A program made the translations under genes and the position numbers. Shown here piece by piece: positions 37,991-49,057 of a stretch of 64,000 nt of DNA (positions within the stretch are counted from its first letter, which is position 1; the number at the start of each line of letters is the position of its first letter). A model generated the notes under the pieces. The model worked only from the letters and a program-made list of their open reading frames with translations, did not search any database and was not told where the DNA came from. The stretch covers positions 186,001-250,000 of the forward strand of contig JANTQA010000015.1 in assembly GCA_027625915.1 (NCBI GenBank). Direction: 5' to 3'. The DNA comes from Anaeramoeba flamelloides (taxonomy: Eukaryota > Metamonada > Anaeramoebidae).

Positions 37991-39065
37991 TTTGGAGTCT
38001 TCACATTTGCCACCGACCTAGCCTTTAAATTTGTCTCCAAATATAGATTTTTTTTTTTTCCAAAATTCTTGGTTTTTTTACGAAATACAAAGGATCATTT
38101 TTAATTGATCAGGATCACTTTTGGTACTATTTTACTTTTCGAATTTTTTTCAGAAATTTAATCTATGGATCACTAATGTTGTTTACATTCAATAACAGCA
38201 CACTTTAATTTTATACTTTTTTGTGTTAGACACTAATCTCTTAAGCATTTGTTTTTTAATAGTTTGAAAGAAATCATTCACTTTAAACATTTATTTTGCA
38301 ATAAATTATATTTTGTTGTTTAATAAATATGAACAAGTTGAATAAATTGGATGTAGTTTATCTTAGTTACTGTTAAGTAATACAATAAAATAAAAATTCA
38401 AAAATATTGAATTTTTAGGTTTTTAATCTCTTAGTGTTAACAACAAATTTTAAAAATAGCCTTTTTTTAAAAAAGCAGTACTGAGAGTATAAAAACAAAA
38501 ATAACTCAATTTATGTCAACAAAACTTAATTCAAACTTCTAAGGTTAAATATTAAATTGGTTGTATTTATATTCTCGACTAATATCGAATTTTTAACATT
38601 ATTAAGAAAAAATATTCAGAACTATTTGAAATTACTTTTTTTTTACAATTATTTCATATTCTTTAAATTTTTTGAGCAATCAGAAAGGATTAAGTATAAA
38701 TATAAATATTTTATATTTCGAAATAATTGATTTTGTCAAAAGGGGTGTTCAGAAACTAATTTTTTTAACAAATTAATAATAATCAAAAAAATATTCTAAA
38801 AAGTTGGTAACGGATTTTTTTTAAATATTCAGAACCTATTTAAAACTTTATACATACACCCATACATATCGACAGATAGAACAATAGAATCAAACACGAA
38901 CATGAGCACAATTTTCGTCAATTTATTTCAAATATTATTGCTAATTGAATAATGATTTTTATTATTATTTTAATTTTTTGGCAATACTGAAGTAAATCGT
39001 GATAATTTACATTTTTTATAATTCCCACAAATTATTTTGTTTAACGTTAAAAAAATTAGGAGATG

Positions 39066-39775
39066 TTTTTTTTTTTTTTTAATTTTTTATTACCGCGATT
39101 GAATCATGACCTATTGCCCTTGTATGGAAGCAGTTATTTAAGAACTTAGTCGCCGGTTTGTATATGTATTTGTAATTGATGTTAGCTAGTAGAGCATAAG
39201 TGTTTTTCTATTTTGTTATTTGGTTTATTATTTTTATTATTTTCTTTTTCATTGTTTTCTAGTGTTTTCTTGTTTTGTGTTTTCGTGAATTTGAGGTATT
39301 CTAGCCCGACTAAGTCTTTTAACCACTCTAATCTCGCTTCATTATAGGCCGGGCATTCCCATAACATGTGAGGTATATCTTCGATTAATGTATCACAGAA
39401 CAAACATTTATCTGTTTTGAATCTGTTAAACATATAGTTAAATCTGTGTAAACTATTACTGGATACTCTAAATTTTAAAAGTATAGGAGATGATCTCCAT
39501 TTCAGGTACTTTTGCATTTTTTCCATATTGAATTTTCTATCTTCTTGGATAATCTTAAAATATTCTCTACATTTCCAGCTTTTTGAGATTTTTAGGTTGT
39601 TTTTGATTGTTTCTTGTTTAATTATTGAGAGTTCTTTTTCAGTTATATCTTGATACCAATTGATTAAGTTAGGTTTCTGATAAGTAATTATTTCTCTTAG
39701 TTTGTTATTTATGATAAGTAATTATTTCTCTTAGTTTGTTAAAATTAGATGTTTCGAATATGAATTTGAATTGAA
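39066..39775 (-). mobile_element. 5'-truncated LINE, 3' end with poly(A)
   Basis: The minus strand encodes the C-terminal part of a non-LTR retrotransposon ORF. KPNLINWYQDITEKELSI and ISKSWKCREYFKIIQED lead to LKWRSSPILLKFRVSSNSLH and the zinc knuckle KCLFCDTLIEDIPHMLWEC (C-x2-C-x8-H-x4-C), followed by an Asn/Lys tail and stop at 39182. The 3' sequence ends in an A-run (T-run at about 39068-39083 on the plus strand). The reverse transcriptase proper is missing, as expected from 5' truncation during insertion. The upstream part contains a 34-bp-period duplication (39678-39741) that puts the frame out of register. Confidence 0.8.
39678..39741. repeat. 30-bp direct duplication, period 34
   Basis: The words TGATAAGTAATTATTTCTCT and TAGTTTGTTA occur twice in tandem, identical over 30 bp, separated by 4 bp. 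It lies inside the LINE relic, so it arose after that sequence became non-functional or by slippage during its insertion. Confidence 0.85.
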
Positions 39776-40064
39776 ATTTTTTATTTGGAATATATTTCAC
39801 TTCAAAAAGAAAAAAAACATTAAAATTTTTACTCGACGAATCATTTTAATAATGTATTGCTTTTATTAATATAAGAGTAAATAGATGTGTATGTATATAT
39901 TTTCTCCGGGTAACATTATTTTTTCATTTAAAAATTCATCTATTTTACTTGATAATAACAAAATTTGTTAAAATTCTTTGAATTCAAAAAATTATTTATT
40001 TTTTTTATTTTTTTTTTTCTTCTTTTAATCTCTAAATTATTAATAATTTATATTATCCGTTAAT

Positions 40065-40460
40065 AATAATAATATATATATATATATATATATTCAAATA
40101 AATAGTATTAATTACCAACAAGATCATTTTTTTGAATCATTTTTAACTGGACCACTTTATTCGCGATTTAATTCCCAAGTTTTATATTTAGAAACAAAAA
40201 CCATAAGATATGAAATTTCAAAAAATAATAATGGATTGATAAGGGTTTCAAAAGTTTCAAACCCTTATTTGAATGATCAAAATAAATTGACAAAGGAATC
40301 AAATATACCAATGAAAAAAGCACAAACTACTATTATATTTGATGATTTATCTTGGGAACAAATATCATTTGGGAAACAATTTGTCACATTTAATACTTTT
40401 CAAATTAATCCCTTGAAAGCATTTTTTTTAAATAGAATTAATTTTAATCAACAAAATTAA
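40065..40460 (+). pseudogene. orphan 3' exon or gene fragment
   Basis: Directly after a (TA)n run the plus strand is open for about 125 codons and ends in TAA. The translation looks like real protein: DHFFESFLTGPLYSRFNSQV, then LYLETKTIRYEISKNNNG, VSKVSNPYLNDQNKLTKES and TTIIFDDLSWEQISFGKQF, ending FQINPLKAFFLNRINFNQQN. I do not recognise the family. Only one internal Met is present and no start codon or upstream exon is visible. It is either the last exon of a gene with distant exons or a fragment left by rearrangement next to the (TA)n run and the LINE relic. Confidence 0.45.
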
Positions 40461-41701
40461 TTTTTTTTATTTGACTTTTTTTTTTTTGTAAATATTAATA
40501 AAAGATTTTTTAGAAATAAAAAATTTTTTTATTTAAATTATTAATCATCTTTTTTTATATTTTAAATTTTTTTCTTAATTTTTATTTTTTTTCTTTTTTT
40601 AATGAACTAATAATAAAAAATTAGACTTTTTAAAAATTTTTTTTGAATTTTTATTTTTAATTGAAAGACACATCCAAATTTTGGTTTTTTTTATTGGTCA
40701 GATATCGATTTTTTTTGGAAATTCTTTAATAATTAATCAAATTTTGATAAAATTTTATATTTGATTTTATAATCCTCAAATACTACTAGAATTATATAAA
40801 TAAAAATGCAAGATCTATCAGTTCTTCAAAATATTATATTAAAAAAAGGGGTTTTATTGTAAAAAGAACACCATTTTACAATCTCTAAAAACATCCAATA
40901 ATTTGTATTCTTAGATATCCAAAAATAATTCTTTTTTATAATTAATCCAATTTCATCTCAGTAGAATTCATTTTGAGTCTTTTATTTAACTAAATTTGAT
41001 TTTTGAATTTATTTGACAAATTAAAAACTTTTTAAAAACCAAAGGTAATTTTTACAAATAAAAAAATCAAAAGAAACAAAATTTTTTAAAGCGAGACAAT
41101 AAAAATTATCTTCAAAACTCACACCCATTTATAATTGTAATAGCACACTTCTTTGAATATTGCTTTAGTTTTGAAATATTTTAAAGATAAGATAAATTAT
41201 TACCTAATGAAGAAACTATTGAAATTGAAAATTGCAGAAGAACATTTTGAGGTTAAAAAAAAAACTTTCCATGCTTTTATGATCAGAACTTTAAATTGAA
41301 GAAACTCGCCTAAACATTCTTTTCTTTATAAAAATAACAAATTAATTCAAAATAGAAGAAAAATAAACCACAATTTTTTAATCGAGGTCTTCTCATAAAA
41401 ATAAATTATGTTCCAACAAAGGTTGTACAGTTTTGATGATTGAATTTGTTAATAAAACAGATCTTAACATAAAGCAATTAAGGAAATATTGTTATTATTG
41501 TTAGTAATATTTAAAAAGAATTTTGGTACTTTATTGTTTATGTAATAAATATGATGTCAATTATCACAAATTAATTTGATACTATTCATTTTCTGAAAAT
41601 TGATTTTTCTGCCAAAAAAAAGAGAATTGAAAATTTTTTTTTATTTTCATTTATTGTTTGAACTTATTGTCCTAGTTATGATTCATCAATATATTTGCTA
41701 G

Positions 41702-42019
41702 ATGCAAAAAAATCAGGGGGTTTGGTTTATTTTTACCTGGGAAAATCCATATGTTCCAAAATGTGTTAATTGTGTCCTAAAAGATATCAACCCTAACTTC
41801 AAATTTTTCAATACCTTATATTTGGGGAAATAGTGTGAAGAGGGATTTAGATAGAAGCAATTTGGATGCAACTTCTTTATATATCACCCTCAAATAATGG
41901 CATATATCGCATACTTGTATGGAAATTATATTAGGTTAGAAAAAAAAACACCTAAATCTTTGGATTTGAAAGTACAAAAGGGTAAAAAGATTTCAAACTG
42001 TATCGAAATTTTCAGAAAG
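41702..42019 (+). pseudogene. decayed gene fragment of unknown family
   Basis: One reading frame over about 106 codons is protein-like (VWFIFTWENPYVPKCVNC at the start; CNFFIYHPQIMAYIAYLYGN and SLDLKVQKGKKISNCIEI later) but broken about twice. It stands out from its surroundings by composition. I cannot assign it; it could be a host gene remnant or part of a mobile element. No ends or repeats flank it. Confidence 0.35.
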
Positions 42020-42579
42020 TAAAAATCAATAAGTATGTCCAAATTCTTGTTATTAAAATTTTTTCATTATAAACTTAATGTATATGGTTTGAAGTGGTTT
42101 TTTAATTGTCCATTAAATAATAATAAATAAAGAAAAATACAATCATTTTATTTTTTTTTTATTTTTTTTTTTAATTATTTCGGATTTTTTTCTTTATATA
42201 TTATTTATTGTGAGAAAGGAGTAATCACAGAAAATTTACTTAATAAAAAAGAGAAGAAGAAAAATAATTAAAACATTAAAGTAAAAAAAAATTATATCAT
42301 TTACATGACCAAATTAAAAATTATCCACGTCCTGAAAAAGTAGGAGTAAAAATCCGAGATAAAGATTATTAATAATACGATTCCACAAACTGTGATTAAT
42401 AAATTGGTATTCCACGACTCGGAAAAGTGGGGCACTATGTACCCGAATTTTTATATTTTTTTTACTATTTTTGGAATTTTTTATTTTCAATTTTTTTATT
42501 TTGATTTTTTCTTTATTACCTTAAGTTTTCTAAAATTAAGAGCTTTTATGAAAAATTCTCTACAAGAACAATAAATTTC

Positions 42580-43150
42580 GTAATTTTGATTACCCTGGTT
42601 AAGGATATTTTGAGTATTTTTTCGAAGAATAACATTTTTATATAAGTTTTTTTCTAAAATTTTTGCTATTTTTTTTTCATCATTTGATTATGATAAATTT
42701 ATATCTTTCACAATACCAAATAAAGTGATTTATATTTTCATTATATTGAGTACAATAATCACATTTTTTGTATTTTTCTTTTTTTTTTTAATGTATCATA
42801 TTCTGATTTCTTTTTCAAGGTATATGAGTATCTATTTAGCCCGTTCGTTAAAGTGCGAAATTTTAGTAAAGTGGTACTGGATTTAAATTTAAGATAGTTT
42901 TTTTTATTTTAAAGTTAAAGTTTTTATTTTTAATAATTTTATAATATTCTTTAATTTTCCAATTTTTGTTGTTTTTTAAAATATTAAAGTATTGTTTTTT
43001 TTTCTTAATTTTTAATTTATTAATATTTTTTGTTTTCCAAATATTTATTTATTTGTTTGGGTTATAGTCAATTTTAATAAGTTTTGCTATTTTTATATAT
43101 TTTATTAGTAAGATTTTTTCGCTTTCTTTGAAAATTAATGAAAAAGGATA
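42580..43150 (-). mobile_element. second LINE 3' relic
   Basis: Minus-strand translation gives NNKNWKIKEYYKII, YLKFKSSTTLLKFRTLTNGL and the zinc knuckle KCDYCTQYNENINHFIWYC (C-x2-C-x8-H-x4-C), the same layout as the relic at 39066-39775 but clearly diverged. Reading requires at least one frame change. Further upstream only scattered Lys/Asn-rich sequence remains. A run of nine or ten G at about 43176 lies just beyond the recognisable part. Confidence 0.65.
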
Positions 43151-43589
43151 CAAAAAATTATCCCTTTTTTTTAATGGGGGGGGGTAGAAAAATAAAAGAA
43201 AATTCTTTTGAATTTGAACAGAACAAAAAAATGAAAAAAAAACTAACTTTTTGATTTAACTCTAAATTTTTGTTAATTAAGCTGATTTCTTGAGTTTTTT
43301 TTTTAAAAGGGTATTTTTTTTTGACTTTGAATCTGTGATAATTTTAGAATGGTTAAATTGGTTGTCATATATAAGGCTTTAAAAGAATTGCTTTTTTCGG
43401 GTATTCTATTATAATCCATAAAATTCTAAATAAATATTACATTTGTTTTAAAAAATAACCAAGAGAATATTTCGGGGCTTTTGGTTAATAATTTAAAAGG
43501 ATTTGATCAAAAATTTATAAATAACAACTTTTTGGATTTTCAACATTGTGTTTAAAGAGAAATGAATTTTTAAAGTTTCATTTGATGAC

Positions 43590-44255
43590 AATACAAAAAT
43601 CCTCATAAAAGACTTTTAATTGTGAATATTAGGTCAATTGTTATGTAATTTCTTTTATTTAAAATCAAATCCTTTTTGTAAACCACCATTTTTTTTTCTG
43701 AACTTAATAATAAACCTACCCAAAGTTCATTAAAGTGTGGTGTCTATAGAATACAGAAGTAATTGTTTGATAGCATACTTTGATCAACTTTGTTTGCAAA
43801 ACAATCAAGTTTGATAGAGCTATACTAAAGTGTGAAAAATGATAATACAGCCAGTTCCACTTTTCAAGCACAAACCTCTACTAAAATTTAAAAAACAATG
43901 CAAATCTCAAATTAATCCCAAAATTCAGATTCTAGTAAAATAATCTGTAAAAAAAAATTCAAAAGTTTGTGCCTTAATTTGGGATTTTTTTGTGACTGGA
44001 ATTTTGTTGAAAGTTTTTACCTTAAATTTGAAACTGGCTGTATTTTTATTCTTGTGTTTTGATTGATTGAATGGTGTTTTCAAAAGGTTTACTTTCGTTA
44101 ATTATTATTCTAATAAGTGGGTGAATTATAATTTTAAAGGTTTGATTCTTAATGAAAGGGATATGATAAAAAATAAAAGAAATTATACAACAATTTTACA
44201 AAGATTCATAATTACAAATCTCCCCCGGGGATTATTTTCGTGTCTGGTTTTTTTT
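43590..44255 (+). mobile_element. TIR element family D, copy 2, with a nested MITE
   Basis: The left part (ACTTTTAATTGTGAATATTA onward) and the right part (reversed: AAACCAGACACGAAAATAAT) match the family D element at 61985-62448. About 195 bp of extra sequence in the middle is the complete family C MITE at 43848-44040. The left terminus is eroded. No transposase frame. Confidence 0.6.
43848..44040 (+). mobile_element. palindromic mariner-type MITE, family C copy 2
   Basis: Starts CAGCCAGTTCCACTTTTCAA and ends with the near complement TTTGAAACTGGCTG; TA lies at both outer edges. The 193 bp match the 9261-9456 copy. It is inserted inside a family D element, so it is the younger of the two. 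Confidence 0.8.
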
Positions 44256-44397
44256 TCACTACTATAATTTAATTATTTGATTTTTTTTGTTGATATATTT
44301 TGTGTTGTATTTTTTTTTTAAACCAGAAAGAGGTGTGGGATAAAGTTAGAATAACGAAGAAAATCAGGATCAAAGCAGTAAAAAAACAAATGATATA

Positions 44398-44875
44398 CAG
44401 TGACCAAAATAAGGTGAACCCAACTACTATAATCCGTGTTTCAAAATATAATCCGTGTTTTTTTTTCTTCTTGTTCTAATATAACATCTAATCGACTACC
44501 AAATAGTATACCAAAGTTAAAATCAATTTTGAAAGTACACATCTTGTAATTTTAAGTAAAATTTAAATTAGGAATACAATTTGTTACAAATATTTCATAA
44601 TATTCTCTTTTTTTGAAATTTTCTTGTTTTTTTGAATGGTTAAAATTTTGTATAAAAATTTACTCTATTTTTTGATATAAATTGAATAATTTGATCCTTC
44701 ATTTTTAGAATTTCTTTTTAAATAAGAGAACTTTAAGTAACCAACACCATATTTGTTTAGTGTTTATTATCAGTTTCTTTGATTGGTTGATGTATAGGTC
44801 TTCTATAACAAAAAAACACGCTTTTTATTTTGAAACACATTATAAATTTTTTTGCACACTTTATTTTGACTACAG
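44398..44875 (+). mobile_element. Tc1/mariner-like TIR element, family E copy 2
   Basis: Left end CAGTGACCAAAATAAGGTGA and right end CACTTTATTTTGACTACAG are inverted relatives, with TA outside each. The body matches 3374-3856. This is the best preserved copy of the family. The short length (478 bp) and lack of coding frames mark it as non-autonomous. Confidence 0.7.
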
Positions 44876-47800
44876 TAAGATTCACATTTAAAAATCTTAT
44901 GGGGATTATTTACATATCATGTATTTTGTACAATACTTTACACTTTTTCTGATTATTTTTGATTTTTCTTGGATTGGAGTTCACAATAAGGTTTTCCACA
45001 ATATTATTTATTTGATTTAATTTTTAAAAATAATCACCTTTACCAAATACTTTTCGCTTTTAGTTTAATGTTTTACAGTATTTTTTTGGTGAAAATTGCT
45101 CTCTTAATACCCCATTGTTATAATCAAGACAAATTGGATGCAGATTTTTTGATTTAGCTTTTGCAGAATTTTGATTTAACAAAAGTATTGACAGCACAAT
45201 TTTCCCAAACAAATTAATTTTTTTTTTATTAAAAATCTAGAAATTAAAAGCTAAAAAAGGTTCTTCTTTTTAGAAAAAGGGGATTTTGGTGAATTCTACT
45301 CAATACCATATAAGTTTATGTACTTTTACCAAAGTAGTATTTGTATGAAAATAACCAAGTATTAGTCATCAATTTTTTGGAAATATTCTTATTTTAACAT
45401 TTTTTGTCAAAATTCGAAAATCTCATAACTTAATTCCTAAATTATCCCCCCCCCCCCTTCCTTGAAATATAGTATTCGATATATATTTGTCTATATAAAA
45501 TTATTTAAAATTCGCTAGAATTTGTCGGAATTTTCAATTTCCTTAAGAAGGTAATTACTGACAAGCTGGTTTGATTTTTTCCCCAATCCTCTTTTACTAT
45601 TCTTTCCATTAGAATCAAAAAATCGTGGCCAAATAATACATTTTTTTCCCTTTAAAATCTAGAAAACTAGAATTTGTCAACCAAAAACATATTTTTAAAT
45701 CCAAAAAACCCAAAATTTCAATTGAAATTAGACACTCTGGAAAGTGAAAATTACTATTTGTCCCTTTACAAAATGCTACTTTTCAAAAAGTCTAAAAACT
45801 ATTTTTTCTGCTTTTATTTTCTCAAATTAAAAATCGATAGAACAATCAGTCTCTGTTAATAGTATGGGTGTTTTTAACAATACCAATCAATTTAGCTGAA
45901 TGAAAAAACTTGCAATTATTTGTCAGCAGACAATTGAAAATTTTCTTTTCCCTTATTTCCAATTTCTAAATACCACAAAAATCAATACAAAAAGAAATTA
46001 AAAACAAAAGCAAATAAAACTAACTCGGTTTTAGTTTCTCTAATCTTTAATTTCATACTGGAATTTTTTTTCCAACAAATATGAGTAGAGTTTTTTCATT
46101 TGGAATTACACCTGAAAAATTTCCCAATATTTTGATTAGGATTGGTTTCTAATTTGATTAAAAGCATGAAAAAGGATTAATTTCTACATTGCTTGGTGTT
46201 TTTATAACAACCTTTTAATCATTTTAATCACATGTTTCTTTTTAAAAGTCTTATTTTGTTGTTTAAGAAAAAAATTCATTTTAAAGTAACCTAAAAACTA
46301 ACAGCTAATAATATGAAAATTCATTCTTGATTTTAAAATTGTTTTGTCTTTCAAAATAGAATGACGAAATGGAAAGATCAAATATGAAAAATTTTTCCAA
46401 GAAAATAGATTCTTTTTTATAAGATTCACTTCAAATATCAAAGAGTTTCCAACCAAAATTGATTTGAACTATAGAGATACTCTTGGTGGATGAGTGAGAT
46501 GATATATTGAAAAAAGAATATAAAAAAGTATGGTTTTTCTCCCAAAAAACTAGTTTCTCTGTTCATTAATTGGATATTGTTGAACAAGGCAATTGAAAAA
46601 TTGTAATAATGTTAATGTATAATATCCAAACTCAATTCTGAAATTCGGAAAATTTGTTTGGTATTCATCAAAAGATTTTCGAAATTAACGATTGAGTAAA
46701 CGGTGTTCTATGTGAGATCAAATGAAGAACCATATTTTGTTATCTGTTAAGGGATTAAACAAAAAATCTTGTTGTAAATTTATTAGCAATTTCCTTCAAT
46801 TTTTATCAGATCTTGAAATTTCCAAAAGGTGGAAAAATCTGAGGACTAAAAGACCAAGCTTGCTATTTAGTGTTATTTTCTGAAAAAGAATTATTGTTGA
46901 TCCATTTTTCTCATTTTTGAAAAAGTTCAAAATCCAACATTTTTCCGATATTATTGGATAAACTCTTGTTTTTGATTTAAGAGGAATGAAATGATATTTC
47001 CCATGGACTTGGGGTGTTCATAAAAAGACTTTAATATAAAACCACAAAGTTTCGAAAAATGCCTAAAGAAAAAATCGACTTATTACAATAAAATTAACCA
47101 AATAATTATTTTCAAACTTGAAAACAATAATTTCTTTATTAATAGAAGACTTTGAATGATTTTATATATTGTATTGAACAGAAAAATACCAGAAAAATCC
47201 TTAAAAGAAAAGAATTTAAAAATCTCCCAAAATTCTTTTTCAATACCTGGAAAATTCGACTTACTATCCAAAGAAATACATTTTAAATTGATTATCTTTA
47301 ATCAATAATTAATAACCCAATCTTATTTTTTTCAAGGGTAATTAACTCACAGATTAATGGTATCCAGAGGCTTTAATAATATTTCTCAAAATTTTTCTCA
47401 TATTTCAAACAAATAAAACAAATTCAATTTCATAATTCTTATAAAAAAATAACGAATAGACATTCTCAAATAACTTCTTGTAATAATAATAGTTCCTTGT
47501 TTATACTCTTAATAATTGAAAAAGGAATCAACCTAATTGATAAAATTTCAAGAAATTTAATTAAAAAGGTAAATAAAATAAATGATCTATTTTTTCAAAT
47601 CCTCAGGTTTTCAATATTTAATTGGATGTTATTCTATTTTAAAAATAAGACTAAAATTCAAAATGGTATGTATTCATACAAACCATCTTAAAATCCCAAA
47701 AGTGATATTTCTTAAAAATACAAACGCTTTGCAAATTTTCTTTTTTCTTATTGATCTAAGAATCTGAACAAAAAGGATCAAGCCTATTGATTAAAAATTT

Positions 47801-49057
47801 TAATTGGGAAAAATAGGAACACTGTGAAAAATGTTAAACCATTCCTCTAAAGTTGATAAGGGATTTTTTTTCTCAGGTTTAATTAAATTCTTATTTCTAT
47901 AATTACTCCGTTATACTATGGAAAAAAAAAATAAATAAGGTTAAATAGTATCTAATTGATCTTGAATTAAGATCATTGTTCGTGGATTAAAATCACTTTT
48001 GTTGGTCATTATTAGACATTCTCACAAATTTCGCCATTTTTTTTACCCTCGATTTATTTGAGAAAAAGTAACTAATTCTTAAAGTTTTCAACAATGAACC
48101 TTAATTTTTCTGTTCCACTGATAAAAGTAGGTTTGTTTCCTAAAATTTTACAGTCAATAATCTCATTATTCTAATTTTTCGAAATTACATTTGATCGATT
48201 TTGTATTTAGGTAATCAAAAAAATTGGACAAGTAGTTGCTTTTAGCAATACTTTTTCCCGATTAATTCATTTTTTCAAATTGTTCTCGAAAATTTTATTC
48301 AAAAGAAAAGTTCTCTTCATCACACCTAATAGATGCAATTTTGTTCTTCTAATTTGCTTTCAAACAATTACATTTTTCTAAAAAATGTTTTGTTTTTCTT
48401 TTAATTGATCAGATAACTGTTAATTTCCCAATTGGTATGAGAACTTTAGGATATTTTAAGAAAAATCAAAACCAAAGAAAATGCAAAGAAAATGAAAAAA
48501 AAATTAAAAAAAAAACTCCTTCAAATAGAATTTGGTAAACTTTTGAATCTTGAAAAATACACCCAAAAGAAATTTGTTCTATCTTTCAAGAAGTTTATTA
48601 AAAATAATTCTTTTTTCAATGTTGAAAATTATGCAAAAAAGTAATCGTGTTTTTTTCAGACTTTATGTGAGAAATCAATGGTGCCTGTACAATTAGTTTT
48701 TAAGATAAAATAAAAACCAAATAAATATTTTACACATTTAACACCATAATAAGAATTTCCAATTTTCACATTTAGAATTTTTTCTCTTTTGTAAAATTCA
48801 AACTATTGTTGAAATTTCCATAAACAGCTAGAACTACAAACTGGAAATCTGTCTTTCAATCGAAAACACAATATCTGTTTCAAATTTTTAAAAAAAAAAA
48901 AACTAGAAAAGAAAAAACTCAACATTAAAAAGGAGAATAATCAAACACAGAGAAAAAGAATGAACCTTTTTAATCATTTCAGAATTATAATTAATACACA
49001 AACATTTTTTTATTTTTACTTTCAATCAAAACAAATTGTGTTGTAGGGTAATTAAGG
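44876..49057. other. unassigned AT-rich spacer
   Basis: Over 4 kb without a coding-like frame or a repeat shared with other parts of the window. It includes an isolated run of 10 or 11 C near 45447. Short frames at 45674-45859, 47083-47271 and 47497-47691 look like chance openings. Single-copy genes with many tiny exons could be missed here. Confidence 0.45.

Noticed and set aside
43176-45458. G-run near 43176 and C-run near 45447 as paired structure
   Set aside because: They are 2.3 kb apart, flanked by unrelated sequence, and could partly be sequencing artefacts of homopolymers.
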